Of a stretch of 64,000 nt of DNA, positions 48,378 through 60,039 are shown piece by piece. Both the position numbers and the translations under genes were made by a program. Source of the DNA: Bimuria novae-zelandiae CBS 107.79 (taxonomy: Eukaryota; Ascomycota; Dothideomycetes; Pleosporales; Didymosphaeriaceae); contig ML976747.1 of the NCBI GenBank assembly GCA_010015655.1, forward strand, positions 1 to 64,000, in the 5' to 3' direction. Under the pieces are notes generated by a model. That model was given only the letters and a program-made list of their open reading frames with translations, did not search any database and was not told the DNA's origin. Every line of letters begins with the position of its first letter. The first letter of the stretch is position 1.

Positions 48378-48884
48378 CAAGGGGCAATCTCAAGAATCAT
48401 GCGCGTCACGTGCGACAGGGATCCTTGCAGGGGTAGGAACACGAAATCGTCGGCATCTCCGCGTCATCAGGAAGGTCGACAAATACACCAAAATGAGGTG
48501 TTTTGAGATGTCTTAACTATGCTGTAAAGTTGTTCTGGCGCCCTTGAGGCCTTACTCTAGCTGCTGCCGCAAGTAATTCCTGCAGAGAGTCGCCCTTTGC
48601 GAGGTTTCGGATGCGTCTGTACGCCTGTCCAGCAGCCGAGTCAGAGATGCCCAAATTGACAGAGATTTCGGGGTAAGTAAGGCCATAGTTTCTGCGAAGA
48701 ACAACGATAGCACCTAATTAGGCGTCTGTAAAAGTAGGGGGACCTTTTTGGCAGAGAAATCGGCCATAGTGGGTGAGAAAGTAGAGGTCAAAGTAGTAGA
48801 GTTGACGCCTTGAGAGACTCTGAGAAGACTCGCTTAAAGTCTTGGCAGGTCACGTGACACGCATGATTCTTGAGATTGCCCTTG
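48378..48884 (-). mobile_element. 507-bp Tc1/mariner-type miniature element
   Basis: Inverted ends of about 40 bp start CAAGGG(G)CAATCTCAAGAA and are flanked by TA on both sides (48,376-48,377 and 48,885-48,886). Inside, a minus-strand frame from ATG 48,767 reads MADFSAKKGP, then after one TAA continues VLRRNYGLTYPEISVNLGIS and YRRIRNLAKGDSLQELL. This is a helix-turn-helix DNA-binding region typical of the N-terminus of fungal mariner-like transposases. The catalytic domain is absent, so this is an internal-deletion derivative. Confidence 0.85.
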
Positions 48885-48886
48885 TA

Positions 48887-49249
48887 TGCTTGACCAGTGG
48901 TCTTTCACACCCCACAGCTCGGATAAACTACCCCAAGTTTTTGCGCTTGTCTCCGGCAATGCTTGTGGAGGAGATCATTCGGGGTATGTCCAAACTGGGA
49001 AAGCCGAGTGTAGATACTTGCCTCGTGGAGGTGGTATAAAGAACATAGGTGAAGGCGGGGAAAGGGAGGCACAGAGCGAGCAGACTTTGAATATATCAGA
49101 GGCGCTGCATCCGCCTCTCTTTGCCTTCTTATTGTCCTTATTTCTTTCTGATCTTGGTCGTGACTCTCCTCGTTTAAACCTCTCTCCCATCGCCATCTCC
49201 ACCCACGCCTCGACTTTTACACAGAAGATCACGACGGGACACAACCAAC
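48887..49249 (+). promoter_or_regulatory. Upstream region of the second sugar porter
   Basis: The 363 bp between the mariner-type element and the ATG must include the promoter and 5' leader. CCCCAC near 48,911 and GCGGGG near 49,056 fit the CreA consensus SYGGRG or its complement. The miniature element therefore sits within 370 bp of the start codon. Confidence 0.4.
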
Positions 49250-50813
49250 ATGCCAACCTGGCGCTCATGCTACGGCCGCGGCGGCCCCCTCCGCGCTGCC
49301 ATCTACGCCTGCTGCCTCTCCGCTTTCCTCTTCTTCGGCTACGACCAAGGCGTCTTCGGCGGCCTGCTTCAAAACCGCGACTGGCTTGAACAATTCAACC
49401 ATCCGCGCGACACCATCACCGGCATCATCGTGTCATCGTACTGCCTCGGCGCGCTCTTCGGCTGCATCCTCACTGTCTTCATCGGTGACATACTCGGCCG
49501 GCGCCGCATGATCTGGCTGGCCATGGGCCTCATCATCGTCGGCGCAACGCTGCAGACCTCCGCATACCACATCAGTCATCTAATTATTGGCCGTGTCATC
49601 ACGGGGCTGGGAACGGGCATAGATTCGAGCACCGTGCCCATGTACCAGTCTGAGCTGTGCAAGCGCGAGTGGCGCGGGCGCGTGGTGAGCTGGGAGATTT
49701 GGTTCATCGGCATTGGTATCGTGCTGGCTTATTGGATCGATTACGGCTTTTCGTATCTCCCTGGCAGCGTGGCGTGGAGGACTCCGATCGCTATTCAGCT
49801 GGTCTTCGCCATCACGGTCGTCTTCCTGGTGTTTGGACTGCCTGAGTCACCGAGGTGGCTTTGCAAGCGAGGGAGGACTGAAGAGGCAAGAGAGGTTCTT
49901 TGCGCAGTGTTCGATTTAGATGAGAACGACGAGTATGTCTGCAGCGAGATGGATGCCATCGGTGCGGCTATCGCAATTGAGGCGGGCGAAGGTGCGCGGA
50001 GCATTTCGGGGCTGTTCAAGAAAGACATCCTACAGACTAGGTGGCGTGTGCTGCTGGCGTGGTTCGGGTTGTTTATGAATCAATGGAGTGGGATAAATCT
50101 GGTGCGTTAGAATTTGCGCGAAGTACTGTCCCCCTTTTAAAGGCATGCACTGACTTTGGCAGGTCGTCTACTACATGCCAACGGTCCTAGTCGAGAATGT
50201 CGGCATGGGTCACCAGCGCTCAATTCTCATCGCCGGCTTCGTCCAACTCATGTTCCCCATCGGCAATACTCTCCCTGCGCTTGCGCTCGACCGCCTAGGA
50301 CGTCGTCCCACGATGATGGTCGGCTCCGGGCTCCTCTCGTTCTGCATGATGATGATCACCATCCTCCTCTCCATCGGCTCCGAAGCCTGCGCCTCTGCTT
50401 CCATCGCCTTCTTTTTCCTCTACATGCTCATCTTCGGCGCATCCATCAATGTGGTCCCCTGGGTCTGGGGCCCGGAAATCCTCCCACTCGAAGCCCGAGC
50501 TCGCGGAACTGCCATCTCCGTGTCGTCTCACTGGATGTGGAATTTCGTCATTGTGATGATCACGCCCGTGCTCATCAATCGCATCGGGTGGAAGACGTAT
50601 CTGATATTCACATGTCTGCTTGCAGCTTTCGTTCCGATTGTATACTTCTTCTACCCCGAGACGAGTAATCTGAGTCTCGAGGAAGTGGATAACTTATTCT
50701 TGCCCGAAGGCCACAAATTGGACAATGAGATTGAGGATATCAGAAGAAGAAGGAGTTCAGTTCATGCAGCAGATGTGGAAAAAGCGGTTGGTGAGGTCAT
50801 CGAGAAGGTGTGA
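49250..50813 (+). CDS. MFS sugar porter
   Basis: Two exons (49,250-50,101 and 50,163-50,813) give 500 residues; the 61-nt intron (GTGCGT..TGGCAG, branch ACTGAC) joins GINL to VVYYMP. Sugar-porter motifs: FGYDQGVFGG in TM1, GDILGRRRMIW after TM2, GRVITGLGTGIDSSTVP in TM4, PESPRWLCKRGR after TM6, NQWSGIN in TM7, DRLGRRPTMM after TM8, and FFYPETSNLSLEEVD at the C-terminus. Twelve hydrophobic segments are evident. The likely location is the plasma membrane; the substrate is unknown. It is co-oriented with the dehydrogenase and third transporter downstream. Confidence 0.93.
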
Positions 50814-51306
50814 TCGGATGTCGCTGTGCTAGAATTTTCTGTATAGTCGTGAATACACGAGCATCGGGTAGATATCTTGTGTTGCGTCTCTGTAATGGAT
50901 TTTTTTCAATTACGTGCATCTTGGCCGTATTGCCAGTCGCAACAATGAAGCACTCGGGCGGTTGAGAGGGCGTAATATTTCAGAATCGTTGAGGGCATAC
51001 GTCTGAACTTCGGACGCACGCTCGTTCAGGAGAACATTGGGCGTTCGCAGTGCATTTTCGTGGAAATTTCAGCTCTTCTGAGCGTCGGCGTTTGCTCCCC
51101 ACATCAGCAATTGCGGGAAAAGTTTCCACACCCAGCCAAAAGCTGTAGATCGGTCCGACATGTGCCGACATGATCACCGACTGCGCGCGCTACGTCAACG
51201 TGAGATAAGGCTCGCGCGCCGCTGTCGGATTGCTTGATGTGCTTTACTTTCTATCGACTCTTTCCACAGTAGCCGTGAATTTTACGACTCTTGTTCCAAA
51301 CTCGCA
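50814..51306. other. Intergenic region
   Basis: Transporter 3' flank and dehydrogenase promoter. Near 51,158-51,230 there is a short segment rich in CG with two GTGCCGACATG/GTCCGACATG-like repeats. No gene or named regulatory element is evident. Confidence 0.4.
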
Positions 51307-52364
51307 ATGACGCAACGAGCAGCTCTCCTCATCGGTGCCCTTACGCACACGCGAAAGGAGTGGGAAGCGTGCGGCAAGGTTGCCTCGAAACTATACGAGT
51401 ACCCCTCCGGTACGCGAGATGAATTCATCTCCAAGTGTAAATCGGGCGCGTTCGACGGCATATACGCATTATATCGATCGAACGATTCAAACCAATACAC
51501 CGGAAACTTCAACGACGAGCTTCTCGATGTCCTGCCCAAATCGCTGAAGTATATTTGCCACAATGGTGCGGGCTACGATAACATTGACGTCCCGGCGTGC
51601 ACGAAGCGGGGTATTGCTGTGTCTTCAACGCCGATTGCGGTGAATGATGCCACAGCAGACGTTGCGATCTTCTTGATGCTAGGGGCGCTAAGGAACATTA
51701 CCCAGTCTTTTCAGGCCGTGAGACAAGGTGCGCTTGGATTCCTGGGGTTTGTGCTAGGAGCTGACCCAACGACGTAGGCAAATGGCGCGGTAACTTTGCG
51801 CTTGGCCACGACCCGAAAAACAAGGTGCTTGGAATACTGGGAATGGGAGGAATCGGACGCGCGATAGCACAGCGTGCAAAGGCTTTCGGCATGAAAATCC
51901 AGTATCACAACCGGCGACAACTATCGGCGAGCGAAGAGGAAGGTGCGAAGTACGTAACCTTCGACGAGCTTCTGGCGACATCGGACGTACTGAGTCTCAA
52001 CTTGTCGCTCAATCCCTCAACGAGACACATAATTGGGAAGCCGGAATTCGACAAGATGAAAGATGGGATCGTCATCGTCAACACCGCACGCGGTCCTCTC
52101 ATTGACGAGGCTGCCTTGGTGGACGCGCTGAAGAGCGGGAAGGTGTGGTCGGCAGGGCTTGATGTTTTTGAAGAGGAACCGAAGATTCACCAAGGACTCC
52201 TAGACGCCGAAAATGTGGTCTTGCTGCCTCACATGGGCACTGCGACGTACGAAACACAGCGCGACATGGAGCTTTTGGTCCTGGATAACCTGAAGTCGGC
52301 GATACAGGAGGACAAGCTGTTGACACAGGTGCCGGAGCAGAAGAAGGAGACCGCAAAAATATGA
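51307..52364 (+). CDS. D-isomer-specific 2-hydroxyacid dehydrogenase (glyoxylate/hydroxypyruvate reductase-like)
   Basis: Two exons (51,307-51,727 and 51,778-52,364) give 335 residues. The 50-nt intron (GTGCGC..CGTAG, branch CTGAC) restores VRQGKWRGNFALGHDP. The nucleotide-binding motif is LGILGMGGIGRAIAQ. Catalytic residues are Arg in VNTARGPLIDE, Glu in DVFEEEP and His in LLPHMGT. The enzyme reduces 2-oxoacids such as glyoxylate or hydroxypyruvate with NAD(P)H. The exact substrate cannot be told from sequence. Its place between two sugar transporters suggests a role in carbon assimilation or overflow metabolism, which is inference. Confidence 0.93.
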
Positions 52365-52692
52365 GGTTACGAGAATAGTTCATGTCTACGATAGAATTAA
52401 CAATAGAGAGGTATCGAGACAACTGCAGTCCTTGACCCGCTGGAGCTGTCGGCATTTGGAAGGCGGCATTTGGAAGGAACGCTCGAGCGTCGCCGGTGGG
52501 TCGGCGGTGCGGCTCCCGATGGCTATGGGAGTAGCCGCGGATAAGCATCGCCAATGTCACACCTCACTATTAACACTCAGCAACAATCACAATTTACTGA
52601 CGAATTGCGTCTCAATGACATGTGAAACAACCATCTCGCACAAGCGGTTGCTTGGACACGATATGCAAACCCCCCTCCTTCCTTTTGCTCTC
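52365..52692. other. Intergenic, no gene recognised
   Basis: Dehydrogenase 3' flank. It contains a local duplication GGCATTTGGAAGG(C/A) at 52,451-52,478. No coding region. Confidence 0.45.
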
Positions 52693-52760
52693 CCCCGGCG
52701 ATACTCCACAATAAGCGGTTGCCCCCGCACCCCGCGTCACCTTGCTGTTAAATACCCCGG
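52693..52760. promoter_or_regulatory. Cluster of four CreA/Cre1-type sites
   Basis: Hexamers matching the reverse complement of SYGGRG occur at 52,693-52,698 (CCCCGG), 52,723-52,728 (CCCCGC), 52,730-52,735 (CCCCGC) and 52,755-52,760 (CCCCGG). They lie about 155-220 bp upstream of the transporter ATG at 52,914. CreA represses many sugar-utilisation genes when glucose is present, and closely spaced pairs are the functional form. The assignment of function is inference. Confidence 0.5.
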
Positions 52761-52913
52761 GCACTCGCCAACGGTTTTTCCTGAGGCTGCACTGGACCAA
52801 CGAATCGATTCGGAGCGGTCTGGCTACTCAGGTTCCTCCTTCGCTTTCCTTCAGCGTGTTCAAAACTCTTCATCTGAAACTGTTTACACTTCTGACTTTA
52901 GTGAATATTAAAC

Positions 52914-54977
52914 ATGGCCAAATTCGACCTGAAGCTTGTCTGGGCAGACATCAAGGCGTACCGCAGGACCTACATCCTGACAGCGGTAGCTTCATTCGGC
53001 GGCATGTTATTTGGCTGGGATACGGGACTTATTGGTGAGTGGTCATAAACTGCCAGAGCGGCCTCTTCTAACTTCTTCACAACATAGGCGGTGTTCTCAC
53101 CATGGATGCCTTTCAGCACTCCTTCAACCTGGATAGGAGAAGTCCGGACTTCAGCAATTTGCAAGGCAATATCGTGTCTGTCCTTCAGGTACGTGGCGTC
53201 CTGGATGTGCTCATGTCGTTTGTTAAACCCCACATAGGCTGGATGCTTCTTCGGAGCATTGTCTTCCTTTTACGTCAGCGATACGTTCGGGCGTAAGAAT
53301 GCCATGATCATAGCAGATATCATCTTCCTGATCGGGTCACTCATCCAGACGCTCTGCGCCATCAACACCACGAGCCTAGCTCAACTCTACGTCGGCCGTG
53401 TGATTGGAGGCTTTGGCGTTGGCCTCATATCTGCTGTCGTCCCGACATATATCGGCGAGAACGCAAACAAAGAAATCAGAGGCCGCTGCATCGGATGCAT
53501 GCAACTCTTCAACGTGACTGGCATCTGCCTTTCGTTCTTCGTTAATTATGGCATCAGTCTGCAGATCAAGTCATTGAGTTCTGCAAAGTGGAGAGTCCCT
53601 TTCGCTCTGCAGATGCTTCCTGGCGTTCTGTTGTTGATCGGCATTGTGTTTCAGAACGAATCACCACGTTGGCTGGTTGAGAAGAATCGTTTGGAGGATG
53701 CCGCGAAGGCATTGGCCAAGGTCCGAGCAAAGTCCGCCAACGACAAGGACGTCAGACAAGAGCTCGATGAAATCGTCAAAGACTTCGAAGGTCATAAGAG
53801 AATGCCGCTCATGGCTCAGCTTAGGGCAGCCTGCTCAAGCAAGCCGATGTTCTACCGGAGTTCTTTGGCCGTAATCCTAATGTTCAACCAGCAATGGACG
53901 GGCACAAATTCGTAAGAACAATCGTACGAAAAGTCTGCTGAGCAAACTGCTGATGACGATGGCATGTAGGATCAACTACTACGCACCTCAAATATTTCAA
54001 TCGATCGGGCTTAAGGGCAGCTCTGCCGGGCTGTTCGCGACAGGGGTATACGGTATTGTGAAGATTGTAGTTACTGCGATTGGGTTGATGGCATTCACGG
54101 AGCAGCTGGGCCGTAAGGTATATGTCACGTTCTAGCGTCCTCGTTTTCATCCGGCGTGCATGTTCACACCGGCCTTCCCCAGTCTGTGGATTTTGGCATG
54201 GGTATCCTTCTAATCACGATTACAGTGGTCGCTCCTCATTGGGTCTCTCGGCCAGGCATTTGCCATGTTCTACATCGGTGTGAATCAAGCCGTCAACCCC
54301 GTCAAAGAAGGCGATCCCCTTACTGGAGAGAGCATCTTCGCGATCGTATGCGTCTATCTCTTTGTAGTGTTCTACTCCTTCGGTACGTGGACGAAGCGGC
54401 ACTTGAGGGTTCAAGCTAACAGATAGGCAAGGATGGGGCCCCATACCATTTGTGCTGAGTTCGGAGTGCTCTCCTAATCACGGTAAGCTTAACCGCCCAC
54501 GCGATCCTGCAACGATGACGAGGTACACTGACATGCAGCAGTCCGGTCCCTCGTTATGGCGGCAGCACTAATGACCCAATGGCTTTTCAACTTTGTACGT
54601 TTCAAAATACTGCCTTCTCACCGCCTGTGGGTACTGTACTGACATTGTCCCAGGTGATTGCAAAAATCACACCGCTCATGCTCAGCGGAATCACCTATGG
54701 CACCTTCCTGCTCTTCGGCACGTGTTGCATCATCATGGGCGTCTACACCATCTTCTGCGTACCCGAGACCAAGAACGTGCCGCTGGAGTCGATCCACCAT
54801 CTGTTCGACGGAGACATCATTCGTGGATGTGTGAGGGACACAGTTCCCCGGCTGTCGCGCGCGAAGCAGCTGCAGCACCACCACATCACCAACGACGGTG
54901 CATCTGATGCATCTTCGGCCAGCGCAGCAGTGCACAAGAGGATCGTCCCGGGTGTGCAGCACGTCGAGGAGGCGTAG
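52914..54977 (+). CDS. MFS hexose transporter family protein, eight exons
   Basis: Exons 52,914-53,034, 53,088-53,188, 53,238-53,911, 53,970-54,117, 54,226-54,382, 54,432-54,482, 54,542-54,594 and 54,654-54,977 join in frame to 542 residues. All introns are GT-AG (49-108 nt). Key motifs: LFGWDTGLIGGVLTM in TM1, DTFGRKNAMI after TM2, GRVIGGFGVGLISAVVPTYI in TM4, NESPRWLVEK after TM6, NQQWTGTNSINYYAP in TM7, GRK-WSLLIG at the exon 4/5 junction, FGWGPIPFVLSSE in TM10, and PETKNVPLESI at the C-terminus. It is a fungal hexose/quinate-type sugar porter of the plasma membrane. The 108-nt intron (54,118-54,225) could be spliced differently, but only the stated junction restores the conserved WSL and GQAFAMFYIG sequence. 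Confidence 0.9.
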
Positions 54978-56033
54978 AGTAGCGAAGGAGCCGAATGAGG
55001 AAGGGCAGACTGGCGATATGTAAGCCCTGGAGATAGCGATGGTTACGTGTCAATGTACATGCGGCGATCTCTAGATAATCGGGCCGCAACAGACCGGAAA
55101 TGAGAATGTGTGAGGCTTTTTGGTCTCGCGAGTGTGTGCTCGGCGGCGGGCTAGTTGGGCACCGACAAGGACACCGTAGTTAGTGAGGCAAAGCGGGGGC
55201 AACGTTGATTGACAGCGGAGTGCCGACCGGCGTCCCCTTGCGGAAATGCGTCTGAAGGTCTTTGTATTTTTTTTTCAGGGCCTTGGATTCAACGGTGACC
55301 CACAACGGTAGAAGCAGGTATTATTGAGTGGTAGCGAGCCAATATGGCAGCATGCAACATGCGTCCAACCGAGCATGCCAAACGATGCAACAGCGGTGGC
55401 GCAGAAGAAGGGTCGCCGCGCTCCGCGAATCAGAATGCAGACCCCTGGGCTGTCGGCGTCATCGCTCGAGGGCTGATTTGGCCCGCCATGCGTCCATGCA
55501 CACTGCTGCCCATCATCGACCTCACGATATTCCTATTTTCCGCTGCTTTTTCCCACCCTTCTCTGCCGCTACCGTTACTTGCAGCGCTCGCTCGTATTAT
55601 CCGCCGTCCTCACACCGGATCGCCGCGCTGCCCCTCCTACAGCCTCACCACCGCAAACCCACCCCACTTGCTGCCGTGGCCGAATCGCCCCTAGGAGCAC
55701 CCCAGCAGCTGCTGCAAACCTCAGGCTGGTGCTGTGAGTGCCAGACCCTCGCCCCTGCAGTTGGCGGGCGTCCGTAGCCGTACGCGTGCTCGGGCTGCGA
55801 TTCCTGCACCAGCGCTGCGATTCGGGCTGCCGTCGAGAAGGTCGCCTCGATCCTGCTGCGCTTGGCCGCCTCAGCAAAACCACCGCCCGCGTCGCCAGTG
55901 CGGCTCCCATATATCGACTAAATGTACGTCCAATTACGACACGTTTCTTCTCTGGAGCGGGTCACAGAAACTCTCACGTTTGTGCTGCTTTGCTCTCCCT
56001 TTCACGTTCTTTCCTCGGCCTGACTGACTGACC
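54978..56033. other. Intergenic region upstream of the DUF8035-type gene
   Basis: GC-rich, pyrimidine-rich sequence without a supported gene; short open frames on both strands (for example 55,328-55,777) have biased Arg/Ala/Pro composition and no domain. The last 300 bp probably contain a long 5' leader. Confidence 0.45.
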
Positions 56034-59000
56034 ATGATGGCGAGCAGCATCGTCGTTCCTTCCCAAAGCTCCTGGGGAGCAGCACCGCATGTGCGAAGGC
56101 TCTCCTACAGCTGCGAGCAGCCACCGCCTCTGCCGCCCCGCCGCAACACCCTCGCCTTTCCTCCAGCCCAGCAGCCGGCACTAGGCAAGAAGCTGCAGTT
56201 GATCGCGAAGAAGGAGCTGCTGTCGGTGACGACGCAACAGCCTCAATCGCCCAAGATGGACTCGCGGTACTACCGCCCGGCCTCGCCGCGAGGGCGTATA
56301 AGCAACCCGGCTAGGTCGTCGACAGGGACGTTCGACCCTTACTACGATACCAACTACTATGCACGCCCCCGTTCGCCCCGGTCGAGTGTTGACCGTCTCG
56401 GAGGCACTGTCTACCCGCAGCATGACTACACCACGACCACCACGCGGTCTTCGAAGTCCAAATACGACTCCTACTCTGGAAGACCACGGCGGAACACACT
56501 CAACGACTCTGACGATCGCCTAGTCCGGCCCAGTACCACGCTCGCTCCTCCGACTGCCCTCCCACTCCGCACCCATCAAGTACATGTTCATGAGCGACCT
56601 TCAAGCCCTCTGGCACGGTCATGGGACAACCGAGCGGAAACCTATACGACACAAGCAGCTCCGCGACGGGAGCACAAGAGGATATACAGCGTGGACGACG
56701 GCAGCCATTCCACGAAGCTCATCTCCGACAAAGACATCCTCAAGTCCAGCCATCGAGACTCCCGTGACTACAGCGTCACGAGCGGTGGTCGGACATATCA
56801 CCAGCACAAGCCTTTGGTCAAGGCGACAGACTTCGGTGACGAAGGCTTTTCGTACACAGATCCTGCGGCTATGTATCGCGAGACCGAGCCGGCTTGGCGG
56901 CGGCCAAGGGCTAACAGCATAGAGCGTGGTGCACGTCCATCGAGCGTGATTCTCGACCGTGGTCCCCGCAGCTCTGCCCGAGAACTAGGGCCTCCACCAT
57001 CGACTCGAGGGTTCGATAAGATTCCACTCAACGGCTCTAGCGGTCGTCATCATGGACGATCATCGTCCAATGATCGATCTAGAGAAATTCCGAAGTATGA
57101 CCCTTACCCGGACGCCGTGCCCGCTCGAAGCTCGTCGACCCGACACCACGCCCCAGCGATCCATCAAGAGCCTCGGGAACACCGCCGAGAGACGTACCAC
57201 GATGAATATGACCGTCGAGACAGAGACATTGAGAACCGTCGTCACGGCGACCGCTTCGAGGACCGTGAGGTCGCCACCCGCGGGTTCGGCATTGCACCCG
57301 TTGGTCATGTGCACGAACCCGCTCTGGATCGCGGTGTTCAACCCGTGTGGACCGCCCCAGAGGTGGGCCGTGGCCGATCAGATGGATACGGAAGCCAATA
57401 CTATTCTTCTGATCGTGCCGAGGCAAGGATGCCAGAACCCAGGGTGCAGGAACCTCGGGTGCCAGAGGCTCGGATCCCTCGCGAACGGGACATTGCCCCA
57501 ACGTACGAAGAACGCCCTCGCGATAGGGAGCGCGTCGTGCGTGAGGGCAGCCAGCCTATGCCTTCTGCTGCTCCAGTTGTGGCGGGCGCTGCTGCGGGCG
57601 CTGCTGCTACCCTTGGTGCTGCTCAAGTGTTGAAGAATCGTGATAGGGAGCGTGAGCGTGATCAAGAGCGAGAAAAGTTGGAACGGGAACGGGAACGGGA
57701 GCGGGAACGGGAGAGGGAACGCGAACGTGAACTGGAGAAGGAGCGTGAGCAACGTAGGGAGTATGATGAACGCGATCGTAGGGGCCGGGGCTCAGACGAA
57801 CGAGAGCGACGCACAGATAGGCGCGAAATCGCTCCTGAGGAACGCAAAGATCGAGTACTACCTGAAGAACGCAACCCGCCCGCCATCGCCGCGTATGCGC
57901 CAGCTCAAGAACCTGATCGTAAACCTCGTGAGCGTACGTACGGGGACGAAGAAGACCGTGAGAGGCGTGAGAGGAGATCGCGAAAAGCACCTTCGTCCGA
58001 GGGTAGTGGCGATGAACGCCCTCGTCACTACGTCGATGGTCAGAGTGGCCGAGGAAGCGAACGAAGGTCGGAACCGAGCTCTAAGGATACCACGCTCGAC
58101 CCCGATGAGGAGTACCGCCGACGAATTCAGCAAGAAGCTGAACGAAGTGGGGGCGGTCGCGAGCGGGAAAGCGACTCTGACCGAGAGCGAGACCGCCGCC
58201 GACGAAAGGAAGAAAGAGAAAAGTCTCGCGAGCGCGGTGACGACTATCGTTCGCGTGACGTGAAGTCCAATGCTGCTGAGCCGCCTCACCCTCGCTATGA
58301 CAAGCGCTCCTCAAGCGTCCTCGACACCGCCATTGTCCAAGAGCCCGACTCGTTGGCAGATCACGATCCGCCAAGCAAGTCTGTCCAGATCGTCACTCCA
58401 CCCAAGGAGGCCCCTCCTGCTCCCAAAGGGATCTTACGGAAACCGACTGAGAAGTTCCCAGAGGACCCTGAGCCCATCCGCGAAGGTGTGGCTCCGCATA
58501 AGAGCCAGCTGAAAGGAAAGGACATTCCTCCGAATGCTCGTTGGACCAAGATCGATCGAAGACTGGTGAACCCACAAGCCCTGGAAGACGCAAAGGAACG
58601 TTACGAGGAGCGCCTTGACTGTGTCATCGTCCTACGTGTGTTGACAAAGGAAGATATTCAGAAGCTAGCGGATCGAACTCGCAAGATTCGTGAAGCTAGA
58701 GGTACGGCCCCCGTTCCTGATGTGCAAACATGCAGCTGACTGTTCGCAGAAGACGAATACGAAAAACATGAAGGCCGAGACTGGGATCGAGATCGGGACT
58801 ATGATCGCCGCAGCCACCGGGACGAAGATGACAGGGACAAGCGCTGGGACTACGACGACTACGATAGAGATTATGATGAGGTCGACCGCGACAGCGAGCG
58901 TGACCGTGACCGTGAACGACCTCGACCGCGGGCAATCGAAGATGGAAGGTGATACAGTGATACCCGAGGGCAGTGTGTGGCATGATCGAAACCAGCGCTT

Positions 59001-59231
59001 ATGGTTTACATCAGGCCGGAGAAGAAGAATGAAGACGAAAAGAAGCACGTGGAGCTAAAGTCATCCGAAGAACACCAAGGTAGACACAACCATCACTCTG
59101 GGCATGATCATCACCATCGGCCCCATGGCGACCATCTATCTAGCAAGCGCGGGAAGGACGATACGTATGATAGGCACGAGGGCAAGACTAGGCGGCGACG
59201 TAGTCGTGTTCTGGTTGGTTGTAAGAGGTAG
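56034..59231 (+). CDS. Large charged DUF8035-type protein
   Basis: Exons 56,034-58,701, 58,750-58,948 and 59,015-59,231 give 1,027 residues. Intron 1 (48 nt, GTACGG..CGCAG) joins KIREARE to DEYEKHEGRDW. The protein is disordered and rich in Arg, Ser, Pro, Glu and Tyr. A small Ala/Gly-rich hydrophobic stretch (VVAGAAAGAAATLGAAQVL) near residue 515 precedes long Arg-Glu repeats. The conserved core near residues 800-890 reads GILRKPTEKFPEDPEPIREG, then NARWTKIDRRLVNPQALEDA and VLTKEDIQKLADRTRKIREA, the region I know as DUF8035. Intron 2 starts GTGATA, a weak donor; if unused, translation ends at TGA 58,950 (956 residues). The start could also be the later Met at 56,256. Function is unknown. Confidence 0.8.
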
Positions 59232-59910
59232 GGCGGCATTACATGGCGGGCGTCTGTTGTTTTGGGCATGGCGATTTTATCTAGCGTTGAGGCATAGCGG
59301 CGCGAGTTGCACTTTCAATCATAGCCTTTTTTGCTCGATTCTTTTTGCGTCGCGTAGTCTGTCTCACGTCAGATTTTAGTGGGAGTTGCAATATATGGCT
59401 ACTTGGCGATGTGGGGAAATGTCGTATTCATCAATTCTGCGGCTAGGAGTGCTGTGCAAAATTGATGGATGAGCTCCGGTGAAGAAGCATAATGTGGGTG
59501 ATTGGGGAGTGGCGTCTTTTGTGGAGAGGGTAGAGGGGATGAAGGCCTGAGATTTGTTGGGCGAAGAGGGTAATATAGAGTAAGCGAAGGAACTGGTTTA
59601 GACCGTGAGCAGATGTTTATCCTGCACTGTTCACGGCCGCGTTTGGTGAAGTGCAGTCGTACAACATGTGAAGTCGCGTGGATGCGAAGAATGCGAAAAA
59701 GATATGGTGAGTTCGGTGGTACGATAGATTGGCAACAGGGTTTTCTTTCTTTCTCTTTCAGGTTGGCAATGCGATATACGATGGCTACGAGGTCGCACTG
59801 TGGTACAGGAGAGGAGGGGATGGGAAGAAAATTGGGGTATACGATGGGAGCGGAGGCTTGGGTGTTGTGTGGAGCAGGTATCTGGAGGGTCTTAGGGGAG
59901 GTAGGTGTAG
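59232..59910. other. Intergenic region
   Basis: 3' flank of the DUF8035-type gene and upstream region of the small secreted protein. A 200-codon frame on the minus strand (59,399-60,001) has no recognisable domain and overlaps the promoter of the next gene, so I do not call it. Confidence 0.4.
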
Positions 59911-59918
59911 TATATAAA
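59911..59918 (+). promoter_or_regulatory. TATA box of the small secreted protein gene
   Basis: TATATAAA lies 122 bp upstream of the ATG at 60,040 and is followed by a pyrimidine- and CA-rich leader. The distance fits a fungal core promoter. Confidence 0.55.
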
Positions 59919-60039
59919 GCACTGTTTTTGTCCGGGTCGTCTTTCACCCATCTACAATCCACAACAACTCCACATCGCCAAAGCCTCGCATCTACGCTCA
60001 TATCCGTGAAGCAAGAACCAAACCAAACCTCACGCAGCT

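Noticed and set aside
48205..48516. 103-codon plus-strand frame
   Set aside because: It runs across the end of an LTR-like repeat and into the mariner-type element, so it is a chance frame across two repeats.
55328..55910. Several 95-150 codon frames upstream of the DUF8035-type gene
   Set aside because: They overlap each other on both strands, are Arg/Ala/Pro-biased, and have no recognisable domain; GC-rich DNA opens such frames by chance.
59399..60001. 200-codon minus-strand frame
   Set aside because: No domain or signal peptide, Pro/Ser-rich composition, and it overlaps the TATA box and leader of the secreted-protein gene.
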